Positions 19,656 to 30,188 of a DNA stretch of 64,000 nt are shown piece by piece; positions within the stretch are counted from its first letter, which is position 1, and each line of letters begins with the position of its first letter. The notes beneath the pieces were generated by a model. The model was not told the origin of the DNA, did no database searches, and was given only the letters and a program-made list of their open reading frames with translations. The stretch is from Verrucomicrobiota bacterium (GTDB lineage: Bacteria > Verrucomicrobiota > Verrucomicrobiia > Chthoniobacterales > JACTMZ01), in assembly GCA_027624625.1 (NCBI GenBank), contig JAQBWH010000004.1:1-64000 (forward strand). Direction: 5' to 3'. A program made the translations under genes and the position numbers.

Positions 19656-20887
19656 AGTTGCTCGGGGTGGTTGAGTAACTCGGCGATCCGGGTGAGGAGG
19701 CGGCCGGCGGCGCCGCCGTCGAGGACGCGGTGGTCGAAGCTCAGGGTGAAGCAGGCATTGGTCACGGGGAGGAATTGTTGCTTCTCCTTGTCCCATTTCG
19801 GTTCGACGCGTCCGGCGCCGAGGCCGAGGAGGACAGTTTGCTCGGGGAGCGGAATCGGGGTGGCGAGGGTCAGGCCGAAGGTGCCGTAGTTTGTCACCGT
19901 CGAAATGCATTGGCCCATGTCCTTCGGACTGAGGCGGCGTTGGCGGGCGAGTTCGACCAACCGGGCATAGATCGGCATGAGCTCTTTGAGGCTGTGTTTG
20001 TCCGCACTCCGGATCACGGGCACAAGCACGCCATCCTCGGCCTCGACGGCAAAGCCGATATCGATCGATCCGGGATGGATGACTTGGTTGCCGATGAGGC
20101 GGCCGGCCGGCGCGCTGTTCTCGGACAAAGCAATGGCCAAGGCCCGCAGCGCGTAAAGCGAGACGCCGGCTTTTTCGGACGAGGCTTTGCGGTGGGCGAG
20201 CATTTTGTCGAGTTCGACGGGCAGGACAACGGTGGCCAGCGGACGCGTCCAACTGCGGCGCATGGCATCGGCCACCGCCACGCGCATGGAGGAGGCCTCG
20301 GTGACCTTTTGCTGGTCGAGGTTCTCCATGAAGCGTTCGAAATCCTCGATGGTGACACGGCCGCCCGCTCCGCTGCCGGCCACGCCGGCGAGGTCGGCCG
20401 CGCTGAGGCCGAGTTCGGTCATGCGTGCCTTCATGCGGGGCGAAAGAAAAGCCGCGCCCCCGGCGTGGGCCGGGACGGGAAGTCCTTTGATCGTCGGTTC
20501 CGGTTTGTCCGACTGCTTGATCTCGGGCTTGGCCACGCGTTGTTTCTTCGGTTTTTCCGGGGCACCGGCCGGCATGGAGCCGGTGGGTTGGCTCGAGGAT
20601 CCGTTTTCTTCCGGTTCGAGATAGCCCATGCGTTCGGCGTCCGCATCGGCGACTTCAAGGTATCCAAGCGTTGCCCCGACCGCATAGCTCTCGCCTTCCA
20701 CCGCGCGAAGTTCGACCAGTTTGCCGCTGCAAGGCGCGACCACACCCATGACCGCTTTGTTCGTCTCGACCTCCATGACATCGTTGTCGCCGGCCACGTC
20801 TTCGCCGGGCTGGGCAATGAGGCGGACAATAGTCGCCTCGGCAATGGATTCACCGAGTTGCGGCATGAGGAGAGGAATGCGGGCCAT
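19652..20887 (-). CDS. Dihydrolipoamide acyltransferase (E2) of a 2-oxoacid (pyruvate) dehydrogenase complex
   Basis: Lipoyl domain 'MEVETNKAVMGVVAPCSGKL', peripheral-subunit-binding domain, catalytic 'SFDHRVLDGGAAGRLL'. Confidence 0.93.
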   Translation of the reverse strand: MARIPLLMPQLGESIAEATIVRLIAQPGEDVAGDNDVMEVETNKAVMGVVAPCSGKLVELRAVEGESYAVGATLGYLEVADADAERMGYLEPEENGSSSQPTGSMPAGAPEKPKKQRVAKPEIKQSDKPEPTIKGLPVPAHAGGAAFLSPRMKARMTELGLSAADLAGVAGSGAGGRVTIEDFERFMENLDQQKVTEASSMRVAVADAMRRSWTRPLATVVLPVELDKMLAHRKASSEKAGVSLYALRALAIALSENSAPAGRLIGNQVIHPGSIDIGFAVEAEDGVLVPVIRSADKHSLKELMPIYARLVELARQRRLSPKDMGQCISTVTNYGTFGLTLATPIPLPEQTVLLGLGAGRVEPKWDKEKQQFLPVTNACFTLSFDHRVLDGGAAGRLLTRIAELLNHPEQL

Positions 20888-20892
20888 AAAGT

Positions 20893-21858
20893 TTATTGGG
20901 TGAGGAGTTGACGGAGGCGCGCGGCAATGACGCTGGCGGTCGGCCGGTGGGCGGCCCACAGATCGGGATGGTAGGGAACGGGGGTGTCTCTCGCGTTGAG
21001 ACGCATGGGGGCGGCATCAAGAAGACCGAAACCCTCGGTGGCCACGCGGGAGATGACCTCGGCATTGACGCCGCCCCAGGGCCACGCTTCGCCGACGACG
21101 AGAAGGCGTCCGGTGCGTGCCACCGAGGCGAGAATGGTATCGGTGTCGAGCGGTTTGACCGTGCGAAGGTCGATCACTTCAATTTGCCAACCATCTTCAA
21201 GGAGGTCCTCGGCAGCTTGGAGGGACTCATGGAGCATGGCGCTGTAGGTCACCACCGTGGCGTCACGTCCGGCCCGCGCGATGCGTGCTTTGCCCACGGG
21301 TTGCGCGGTGTCGGGTAGTTTGTCCGCCTTGAGATGATAATAGAGCAGCTTGTGCTCGCAGAAGATGACGGGGTCGTCGATGGCCACAGCCTCGAGCATC
21401 ATGCTGTAAGCGTCCTCCACCGTTGCGGGGGTCATGACGACGAGCCCTGGATAGTGTGCGTAGACGGCTTCCATGCTTTGGCTGTGGAACGGACCGGCAC
21501 CGAGCGTTCCACCGCTGGGGAGACGCACCACAATGGGGCAGGGGACTTCGGTCCGGTAATAAAGGGTGGCGGCCTGGTTGACGATCTGGTTGAAGCCCAC
21601 GGTGGAAAAATCGGCAAATTGCATTTCGACAATGGGGCGGGCGCCTTCGATCGCCGCACCGACCGCGAGCCCGACGATGGCGTCCTCGCTCAACGGTGCG
21701 TCCATGACGCGGCCGGGAAATTCGGCGGCCAGGTTTTTCGTCGCTTTGAAGGCACCGCCAAAAGCCCCGACATCCTGCCCGTAGATAAAGACGCGCGGGT
21801 CATCGGTCAGGGCTTTCTCCTGCGCGGCGCGGATGGCTTCGAGGTAGGTGACGCTCAT
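20893..21858 (-). CDS. 2-oxoacid/pyruvate dehydrogenase E1 beta subunit
   Basis: 'MSVTYLEAIRAAQEKALTDDPRVFIYGQDVGAFGGAFKATKNLAAEFPGRVMDAPLSEDAIVGLAVGAAIEG'. Confidence 0.95.
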   Translation of the reverse strand: MSVTYLEAIRAAQEKALTDDPRVFIYGQDVGAFGGAFKATKNLAAEFPGRVMDAPLSEDAIVGLAVGAAIEGARPIVEMQFADFSTVGFNQIVNQAATLYYRTEVPCPIVVRLPSGGTLGAGPFHSQSMEAVYAHYPGLVVMTPATVEDAYSMMLEAVAIDDPVIFCEHKLLYYHLKADKLPDTAQPVGKARIARAGRDATVVTYSAMLHESLQAAEDLLEDGWQIEVIDLRTVKPLDTDTILASVARTGRLLVVGEAWPWGGVNAEVISRVATEGFGLLDAAPMRLNARDTPVPYHPDLWAAHRPTASVIAARLRQLLTQ

Positions 21859-22895
21859 TCGTCCTCCAAGTCGTGATGACCGTCGACCAAACGCTCGGTT
21901 GAGATGGCCTGCCAATCTTCATCAGCCGGATCCGGGCCTTTTTCCCGCTGGGCGATGTTCAAGGCACCCTCGACTTCGGCTTGGGTTTCTTTGGTCCAGA
22001 CGGCGATCTCTTCCGCGGTGGCGAAATCCGAACCGATGAGTTGCCTCGCGCCGACTTCGAGACAGTCGCGCCCGACATTGGCTTGGCGCAGCGCCGCATC
22101 CACGTAACCGGCATCATCGTGCTCCCCATGGCCGACAAGGCGCAAGAGGGTGGCGACGACCATTTGCGGTCCGTGCCCTTCCCGCGCGGCCTGAACGGCG
22201 AGTTGGAGGGTTTCCAGAGAAGCAATGGGGTCGGTGCCATCGCACTTGAAGCCGGCGATGCCGTAGCCGGCCGCTTTGTCGAGCAGGTCGGCACAGGCGA
22301 ACTGGCGGCTGTTCGGCGTGGAGTAGGCGTATTGGTTGTTGGCGACGACAACGACAAGTGGAAGACGTTCGACCGCGGCGAGGTTGACGCCTTCATGGAA
22401 AGCCCCGGTGGAAGTGCCGCCGTCGCCGATTGAAGTGACTCCGACCACGCCGGTCTCACCGCGGAGACGACGGGCATAGAGGCCGCCGGCGACCACGGGC
22501 ACGAGGGCGCCGAGATGGCTGATCATGGCGTAGTAACCCTCGCGGGGGCGGCCGCGGTGGATATTGCCATCGCGCCCGCGCATGGGCCCTTTGGCCGATC
22601 CGAGATAAGTGCGGAAGGTGTCGAGCACGGTGTCCCCGAAGGCGAGGCGTCCGGCCTGGTCGCGGATGAGCGGACCAAAGATGTCGCCTTTTTGGAGGAA
22701 GATGGATGATGCGGTGCTCAGGGCTTCCTGACCTTTGCCGAGAAAGACGCCACCTTTGATCATGCCGGCACGATAAAGGCTGGCGAGCTTGTCCTCGGTC
22801 GCGCGGGCCAGAAGCATGACGCGGTAGGCGCGCACCAAGAGCGCCGGATCGAGGTCATTGCACGCTACCGACTTTGCCTTGACTGCGGTGACCAT
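21855..22895 (-). CDS. 2-oxoacid/pyruvate dehydrogenase E1 alpha subunit
   Basis: 'GDGGTSTGAFHEGVNLAAVERLPLVVVVANNQYAYST' (TPP motif); overlaps E1 beta start by 4 nt. Confidence 0.95.
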   Translation of the reverse strand: MVTAVKAKSVACNDLDPALLVRAYRVMLLARATEDKLASLYRAGMIKGGVFLGKGQEALSTASSIFLQKGDIFGPLIRDQAGRLAFGDTVLDTFRTYLGSAKGPMRGRDGNIHRGRPREGYYAMISHLGALVPVVAGGLYARRLRGETGVVGVTSIGDGGTSTGAFHEGVNLAAVERLPLVVVVANNQYAYSTPNSRQFACADLLDKAAGYGIAGFKCDGTDPIASLETLQLAVQAAREGHGPQMVVATLLRLVGHGEHDDAGYVDAALRQANVGRDCLEVGARQLIGSDFATAEEIAVWTKETQAEVEGALNIAQREKGPDPADEDWQAISTERLVDGHHDLEDE

Positions 22896-23005
22896 CTGGA
22901 CCGGGAGGTTATCGTGCCGGGTGCCCGTGCTGCAAAGGGAAAACCATGGGGCCTGCTCCTTCCTTTTGGCTCGCGGTGAGGTTTTTAACGGAGAAAATCT
23001 GCACG

Positions 23006-25078
23006 ATGCCACGGCTGCGAACCCTGATGCTCGGAATTCCGCTCTTGCTCGCGGCGGTCACCGCGTTGGCGCTCTGGACGGTTTCGCGGGTCACGGTGGA
23101 CAAAAAAAACGAGATGTATATCGGCAGTATCGGGGAACCGAGCACGCTCAATCCCGTCCAAGCGGCCGATTCGGCATCCGGCTCGGTCACCGGGGTGATC
23201 TTCAACGGTCTGCTCAAATACAATGCCGGTCTGGAAATTGTCGGCGACCTCGCCGCCGAGTGGAAATTAAGTCAACGCAGCACCTTTTTTTTCGACTCTG
23301 CTGAAGCAGCCATCCTCGCGGCAGCCAATCTGGAAGCGGGGGGCGTGGACCGGGAAGCGCTGCATCTCAGGCGTTACGCGGTGGAGGGAGACCGGCTGGA
23401 GCTGGAACTGTCGCTGCCGGGAGTGGGCGATTCGGAAAAGTTGGCCGCCAAATTCGGGGTCGCACCGCTGCCGGTGCAGACCCTTTCGGTCATGGCGCCG
23501 AAACCGCTGGAAGATGCGCTCACCCGCTTCGCCGCGGAGGAAAGTTCCGCGCGCGTCGTGCGGGTCTGGAGCCATGGCAACCTGGGCGAACTTGTTTTTC
23601 TCGGTGCCGAGGAGGCGACCCGCGAGCGTTTGCGGGTCTGGCTGGCCGAGCGATTCGGGGAAGAGGGATTGCGCATCGAAGCGGTGCAAGCGCCGCGATT
23701 TTTGGCCGAACCGGTGGTAGTCTTCCGCTTGCATGACGACGTTCGCTGGCACGACGGCGCGCCGTTCACCTCGCGGGACGTGAAGTTTACTTACGAGGCG
23801 ATGATGGACGACCGTGTGGCCTCGCCCCGCAAGCCGGATTACGAATTGGTGCTGTCCGTCGAAACGCCCGATGCGCGCACGGTGCGGGTCGTTTACCGCC
23901 GACCTTTTTCGCCCGCCCTGGAGAGTTGGATGACGAGCGTGTTACCGGCTCATTTGCTGGCCGGCGTCCCCCCTGACCGGTGGCCACTGACCTTCAACCG
24001 TGCACCGGTCGGAACGGGTCCGTTCAAGTTTGCCGAGTGGAAAACGAACCAGTTTGTGCGCGTGGCGCGGAACGAGGACTACTTCAAGGGTCTCCCCCAT
24101 CTGGACGGCATTGTTTTCCGCACCTTGCCCGACCCGCTGACCCTGCGCCTCGCTTTCGAGACGCGACAGGTTGACTTCTGGTCGGCGGATCCCTGGGCGG
24201 TGGGGAGCTTCCGCGAGGACGAGCGCTTCACCCTCTTCACCTCGCCGAGCAATTCTTACAACTACGTCGGGTGGAATCTGCGGCGCCCCATGTTTCAGGA
24301 TCTGCGCGTGCGCCAGGCCCTGGCCCACGCGGTCAATATCGACCAGATGATCCGTTATATCCTTTACGGATACGGCACGCAGAGTACGGGGATCTTCACC
24401 CCCGAAATGTGGTTTTTCAACCCGCGGGTCCAGCCGCTCGCTTACGATCCGGAGGCGGCGAGGCAGTTGCTCGACAAAGCGGGCTGGGTTGCGGGCGAAG
24501 ACGGGATCCGTGTCAAAGACGGGCAGCGCTTCGCTTTTACCCTCATCACGAACAACGGGAATGTTATCCGCAGCGACATCGCGACACTCGTGCAGGAAAA
24601 CCTCCGGGCGATCGGGATCGAGGTCACGGTCGAGATGTATGAGTGGGCGGTCTTTCTCAAGCGCTTCGTTAACCAGGGGGAATTCGACGCCGTGGTGCTC
24701 GGTTGGGCGCTGGGGCAGGGTTTTGATCAATTCCAGATCTGGCACTCGTCCCAGACCGAGCCGGAGCGGCTCAACATGGTCGGCTACCGGAACAAGGAAG
24801 CCGACCGCCTGCTTGAGTCGGTGCGCGAGGAATTCGACCGCGGCGAGATCATCCGCCAGTGCGGTGAATTGCAGCAGTTGATTTACGACGACCAGCCGTA
24901 TTTGTTCCTTTTTGTGCCTGAAGGAACGTCTGTCATGTGGAAGGACGCTTTCCGCGTGAGGCGGCCGGGACCGGATGGCACCTGGATCGACGAACCGGTG
25001 ACGATGACCAAAGCGGGGTGGAGTCACTACCTTGAATGGTTTTACCGTCCGGAATACGCCAAGGAGGCCAGTGAATAA
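23006..25078 (+). CDS. Peptide/oligopeptide ABC transporter substrate-binding protein (SBP family 5) with internal insertion
   Basis: 'EPSTLNPVQAADSASGSVTGVIFNGLLKY', 'FRLHDDVRWHDGAPFTSRDVKFTYEAMMD', 'GTGPFKFAEWK'; followed by permeases and ATPase. Confidence 0.93.
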   Translation: MPRLRTLMLGIPLLLAAVTALALWTVSRVTVDKKNEMYIGSIGEPSTLNPVQAADSASGSVTGVIFNGLLKYNAGLEIVGDLAAEWKLSQRSTFFFDSAEAAILAAANLEAGGVDREALHLRRYAVEGDRLELELSLPGVGDSEKLAAKFGVAPLPVQTLSVMAPKPLEDALTRFAAEESSARVVRVWSHGNLGELVFLGAEEATRERLRVWLAERFGEEGLRIEAVQAPRFLAEPVVVFRLHDDVRWHDGAPFTSRDVKFTYEAMMDDRVASPRKPDYELVLSVETPDARTVRVVYRRPFSPALESWMTSVLPAHLLAGVPPDRWPLTFNRAPVGTGPFKFAEWKTNQFVRVARNEDYFKGLPHLDGIVFRTLPDPLTLRLAFETRQVDFWSADPWAVGSFREDERFTLFTSPSNSYNYVGWNLRRPMFQDLRVRQALAHAVNIDQMIRYILYGYGTQSTGIFTPEMWFFNPRVQPLAYDPEAARQLLDKAGWVAGEDGIRVKDGQRFAFTLITNNGNVIRSDIATLVQENLRAIGIEVTVEMYEWAVFLKRFVNQGEFDAVVLGWALGQGFDQFQIWHSSQTEPERLNMVGYRNKEADRLLESVREEFDRGEIIRQCGELQQLIYDDQPYLFLFVPEGTSVMWKDAFRVRRPGPDGTWIDEPVTMTKAGWSHYLEWFYRPEYAKEASE

Positions 25079-25081
25079 GCC

Positions 25082-26044
25082 ATGACCGTTTTCATCATCC
25101 GCCGCCTCCTCGCGTCCATCGTGCTGTTGTTTTTTATCAGCCTGATTTCGTTTTTCATCATCACGCTGACGCCGGGGAGTCCCTATCCTTGGGGTGAGTT
25201 GAATCCCAAAGTTTCGGAAGACGTGAAGCGGATTTTCCGCGAGAAATTCCACCTCGATAAGCCCTTGCATAAACAATACGGGTTCATCATGCGCGACCTC
25301 TTGACCGGCGAGTTGCGCAGTATCAAGGACGAGCGGCCGGTCCTGGCCAAAATCGCCGAGCGCCTCCCCGCCACCCTCGCGCTCAATCTCGGGGCCTTGG
25401 CCCTGTCCTTGAGTTTCGGCCTTTTGCTCGGTGTTTACGGTGCGCGGTATGCGGGGCGATCTCCGGATGTGATCACGAGCATCCTGGCCTTTGTCTTCAT
25501 CGCGTTGCCCGGTTTCTGGGTTTCCTATTTGCTGGCCATTGGCCTGGTCAACTACGGCGCCGTGCCGATCCTCGGAACGCACACCATCGGCGTCACTTTC
25601 AGCAATGGTCTGGAGGTCTTTCTCGATCGCTGGTGGCATGTCATGTTGCCGGCCTCCATTCTGGCCATCGGCGGCGTTGCCGTGCAGTCGCGCTTCATCC
25701 GGGCGAGCATGATTGAAACTTTGCGCGAGGATTACATCCGCACGGCACGGGCCAAGGGACTCGATGAGAATGCGGTTTTTTACCGGCATGCCCTGCGCAA
25801 CTCGATACGCCCGCTGATCACCGGCATCGGTATGCTTCTGCCCGCCTTGATCGGCGGGGCGGTCATCATTGAAAATATTTTCGCCTACCCCGGGATGGGG
25901 CGCTTGGGCTACGAGGCGGTGCTGGAGCGTGATTATCCGACGCTCGTGGCACTCAACTTTGTCACCGCGGCGCTCGTCCTGCTCGGCAATTTGCTGGCCG
26001 ACGTGCTCTACGCGGTGGTCGATCCGAGGGTGCGATTGGAATGA
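25082..26044 (+). CDS. Peptide ABC transporter permease (DppB/OppB-like)
   Basis: 'MTVFIIRRLLASIVLLFFISLISFFII', 'RFIRASMIETLREDYIRTARAKGLDE'. Confidence 0.95.
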   Translation: MTVFIIRRLLASIVLLFFISLISFFIITLTPGSPYPWGELNPKVSEDVKRIFREKFHLDKPLHKQYGFIMRDLLTGELRSIKDERPVLAKIAERLPATLALNLGALALSLSFGLLLGVYGARYAGRSPDVITSILAFVFIALPGFWVSYLLAIGLVNYGAVPILGTHTIGVTFSNGLEVFLDRWWHVMLPASILAIGGVAVQSRFIRASMIETLREDYIRTARAKGLDENAVFYRHALRNSIRPLITGIGMLLPALIGGAVIIENIFAYPGMGRLGYEAVLERDYPTLVALNFVTAALVLLGNLLADVLYAVVDPRVRLE

Positions 26045-26936
26045 TCACGACCACGCCGGAACCACTTGAAGCCGCCGCGGCCAGCCCGACCGCGCGCTCC
26101 CTGCGCCGTTTTCGTGCGAACAAAACCGGACTGTTGGCCCTCGGTATGGTCTGCGTGCTGGCCGTCATTGCCGTGACCTTCTTCGTGCTTGATACCCTTG
26201 GTATCCCTTGGCCGATGGACCCCGATACGACCAATCTCGAACGGAAACTTCTTCCGCCGAATCCGGTCAATTGGCTCGGCACAGACAACCTCGGGCGCGA
26301 TGTCTTCAGCCGTCTGCTCAACGGCGCCTACATTTCATTGACGGTCGGATTTGTCGCGGTTTCCGTCTCGCTTTCCATCGGCGTGACGGTCGGTGCGGTC
26401 GCTGGCTATTTCGGCAAGTGGGTGGACAACCTGATCATGCGCATCGTCGATGCGGTCATGTGTTTCCCGACATTTTTCCTCATTCTCACTGCCGTGGCGC
26501 TGGTCGGTCCGAGCATTTTCAACATCATCATCGTCATTGGCCTGGTCAGCTGGACCGGCACCGCGCGTCTGGTCCGCGCGGAATTCCTCACCTTGCGCGA
26601 GTCAGCTTATGTGCAGGCCGCGCGGGCGCTCGGGCAGCGCGGCCCGAAAATCATTTTCCGTCACATGCTGCCCAATGCGGCGGCCCCGATTTTGGTCACC
26701 GCCGTGCTCGGGGTGCCGGAGGCGATTCTGGCCGAGGCCGGCTTGAGCTTTCTCGGTTTTGGGGTGCAGCCGCCCCAGGCCACGTGGGGCAACATTATCG
26801 CCGACGGCAAGACTTACATTCTCGATGCCTGGTGGCTGATCTTGTTCCCCGGGCTTGCCATTCTCATCGCGGCACTGTCGTTTTACTTGACGGGGGACGC
26901 ACTGCGGCAAGCGGTGGAAACCCGATCCGAAAGACA

Positions 26937-26940
<4 letters not shown>
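26041..26940 (+). CDS. Peptide ABC transporter permease (DppC/OppC-like)
   Basis: 'WLGTDNLGRDVFSRLLNGAYISLTVGFVAVSVSLSIGVTVGAVAGYFG', 'EAGLSFLGFGVQPPQATWG'. Confidence 0.95.
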
Positions 26941-27779
<839 letters not shown>

Positions 27780-27817
27780 GCCTTGCCTTGCGGCCTGACC
27801 CGATCTTGGATGCGCGG

Positions 27818-28552
27818 ATGGAACGATCTTTTGGGCGGGCGGCGGACGTGTTACGTCCGGTAACTTTCGAGCAGGGCATCGCGCCGCACGCGGCGGGGTC
27901 TGTGCTGGTTTCCTTCGGCCATACCAAAGTGGTCTGCGCGGCGACGATCGACGAGGCGGTACCGCGTTGGATGCAGGTGCAGAAGGTGCCGGGTGGATGG
28001 CTGACCGCGGAATACTCGATGTTACCCTACGCGACCTTGGATCGGAAGCAGCGGGACATTTCGCGCGGCAAGCTCGATGGTCGCACCACGGAAATCCAGC
28101 GGCTGATCGGACGGGCGCTGCGGGCCGTGGTGGATCTGGACAAACTCGGTCCGCGGACCTTGTGGGTGGATTGCGATGTCTTGCAGGCCGATGGCGGGAC
28201 GCGCACCGCGGCCATCACCGGAGCTTGCGTGGCGGTGGAATTGGCCTGCCGCAAGCTGATGGCCGAGGGGAAAATCAAAGAGACGGCTCTCAAAGAGCGG
28301 ATGGCGGCCGTGAGCGTCGGGGTGGTAGAAGGAGAAGTGCTTCTCGATTTGGACTACCTCGAGGATAAGGATGCGATGGTGGATTTGAACTTGGTCATGA
28401 CTCAGGGCGGGGAGTTTGTCGAGGTGCAGGGATCGGGGGAGGAGGCGACTTTCGGGGAGGAGGCGCTTTTTGAAATGCTGCGGGTCGGTCGGGCGGGGAT
28501 TGAAAGTTTGCTTGCCCTTCAAGAAAGGACCCTTACTCTGTCCGCCTCTTAA
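27818..28552 (+). CDS. rph: Ribonuclease PH
   Basis: '[33 protein letters not shown]', '[15 protein letters not shown]', '[17 protein letters not shown]'; alternative TTG start at 27776. Confidence 0.95.
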   Translation: MERSFGRAADVLRPVTFEQGIAPHAAGSVLVSFGHTKVVCAATIDEAVPRWMQVQKVPGGWLTAEYSMLPYATLDRKQRDISRGKLDGRTTEIQRLIGRALRAVVDLDKLGPRTLWVDCDVLQADGGTRTAAITGACVAVELACRKLMAEGKIKETALKERMAAVSVGVVEGEVLLDLDYLEDKDAMVDLNLVMTQGGEFVEVQGSGEEATFGEEALFEMLRVGRAGIESLLALQERTLTLSAS

Positions 28553-28560
28553 GCGCGGCC

Positions 28561-29568
28561 ATGAAGAAAGCACTCATCACAGGAATCACCGGTCAGGATG
28601 GCTCCTATTTGGCCGACTTGTTGGTGGCCAAGGGCTATGAAGTCCACGGGATCATCCGCCGGGCCAGCACCTTCAACACAGCCCGCATCGATCACCTTTA
28701 CCAGGACACGCACGTCAATGGAGTGCGACTCTTCCTGCATTACGGCGACCTCGCGGATTCGGTCAATCTGACCAAGCTTCTCTATAAACTGCAACCCGAC
28801 GAAGTCTACAACCTCGGGGCACAGAGCCACGTGCGGGTCAGTTTTGATATTCCCGAATACACGGCCGATGTGACCGGGGTGGGGACGATCAGGATTTTGG
28901 AAGCGATCCGTGAGTCGGGTGTCAAGCCGCGCTTTTACCAAGCTTCGAGCAGCGAGATGTATGGCAAGGTGCAAGAAGTACCGCAAACCGAGACCACGCC
29001 GTTCTGGCCGCGCAGTCCTTACGGCTGTGCCAAGATGTTCGGGTATTGGGCGACGGTGAACTACCGGGAGAGCTACGGGCTCTTTGCCAGCAACGGCATC
29101 CTTTTCAACCACGAAAGTCCGCGCCGCGGCGAGACCTTCGTGACCCGCAAAATTTCCCGGGCGGTGGCGGCGATCAAGCTGGGGCGACAAAAGGAGCTTT
29201 ATTTAGGAAACATGGAGGCCAAGCGGGACTGGGGTTATGCCCCGGAATACGTGGAGGGGATGTGGCGGATGCTGCAGGCCGACGAACCGGACGACTACGT
29301 GCTGGCGACCAACGAAACCCATACGGTTAAAGAATTTGTGCAGGAAGCCTTCGGGCACGTGGGCTTGGAGTGGGAGAAATACCTCAAGTATGACGCCCGC
29401 TACGAGCGCCCCGCGGAGGTCGACCTGCTCATCGGGGATCCAGCCAAGGCCAAGCGGCAACTCGGCTGGGAACCCAAGGTCCGCTTCAAGGAACTGGTCC
29501 AGATCATGGTAGACGCCGATCTGGAAATGCTTGAAGCCAAGGGCCCCGTCCACCAAGATCAATACTAA
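28561..29568 (+). CDS. gmd: GDP-mannose 4,6-dehydratase
   Basis: '[45 protein letters not shown]', '[16 protein letters not shown]', '[17 protein letters not shown]'. Confidence 0.97.
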   Translation: MKKALITGITGQDGSYLADLLVAKGYEVHGIIRRASTFNTARIDHLYQDTHVNGVRLFLHYGDLADSVNLTKLLYKLQPDEVYNLGAQSHVRVSFDIPEYTADVTGVGTIRILEAIRESGVKPRFYQASSSEMYGKVQEVPQTETTPFWPRSPYGCAKMFGYWATVNYRESYGLFASNGILFNHESPRRGETFVTRKISRAVAAIKLGRQKELYLGNMEAKRDWGYAPEYVEGMWRMLQADEPDDYVLATNETHTVKEFVQEAFGHVGLEWEKYLKYDARYERPAEVDLLIGDPAKAKRQLGWEPKVRFKELVQIMVDADLEMLEAKGPVHQDQY

Positions 29569-29591
29569 CCAAGAGAAGGAACCGAAATTTT

Positions 29592-29855
29592 ATGTCCAGA
29601 GTTTGTACCGTTACCGGAGCCAAGCCCAAGCGTGGATCAACCATCCACCGCCGCGGTATGGCCAAAAAGAAGGGCGGCGTCGGCCGTCACGTCACGGCGA
29701 ATACACCACGCTTTTTTACCCCGAATCTTCAGGAGAAACGCATTTGGGTTCCCGAGCTTAAACGCTTCGTGAAGGTCAAACTGACCGCCCGTGCCCTGAA
29801 GACAATCAACAAGAACGGGGCTTACGCCACTCTCAAGAAGGCCGGGATCATCTGA
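29592..29855 (+). CDS. rpmB: 50S ribosomal protein L28
   Basis: 'MSRVCTVTGAKPKRGSTIHRRGMAKKKGG...RFFTPNLQEKRIWVPELKRFVKVKLTARALKTINKNG'. Confidence 0.94.
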   Translation: MSRVCTVTGAKPKRGSTIHRRGMAKKKGGVGRHVTANTPRFFTPNLQEKRIWVPELKRFVKVKLTARALKTINKNGAYATLKKAGII

Positions 29856-29897
29856 CCTTCTTGGTTTCCACCAAAAAAAGAAAGGAAAGACACCACC

Positions 29898-30101
29898 ATG
29901 GCATTCAGCACAGTCAGCAAAAAAAGCGGTAAAACCTACTTCCTCCACGCACGTCTCCAGAAGTTGCGCGGCGGACAAGAAGTGACCCTCTATTACTTCG
30001 GGGGCGAGCCGAAGGAAGGCGCGATCGACGCACTTCCCGCCGGCTACGAAGTCTCGGAAAACGAGCGCACTGGCCTGCCGCTCCTGAAGAAAATCCGCTA
30101 A
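29898..30101 (+). CDS. Small (67 aa) basic protein of unknown function
   Basis: 'MAFSTVSKKSGKTYFLHARLQKLRGGQEVTLYYFGGEPKEGAIDALPAGYEVSENERTGLPLLKK'; SD AAGGAAAG; followed by a terminator. Confidence 0.7.
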   Translation: MAFSTVSKKSGKTYFLHARLQKLRGGQEVTLYYFGGEPKEGAIDALPAGYEVSENERTGLPLLKKIR

Positions 30102-30123
30102 GTCAGAGATATTTCTCCATCAA

Positions 30124-30161
30124 GGCGGCCCGGCAGCATACGCAGGGTCGCCTTTTTCTTT
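30124..30161 (+). terminator. Rho-independent terminator after rpmB/small-protein unit
   Basis: GGCGGCCC-loop-GGGTCGCC (8-bp stem, one G-U) followed by TTTTTCTTT. Confidence 0.75.
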
Positions 30162-30188
30162 GCCGCCCTTTTTCGCGCCTCCTTTCCC

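Noticed and set aside
23942-25789. 615-aa minus-strand ORF
   Set aside because: Antisense to the SBP and DppB-like genes, whose motifs are unambiguous; high-GC third positions generate long spurious antisense ORFs
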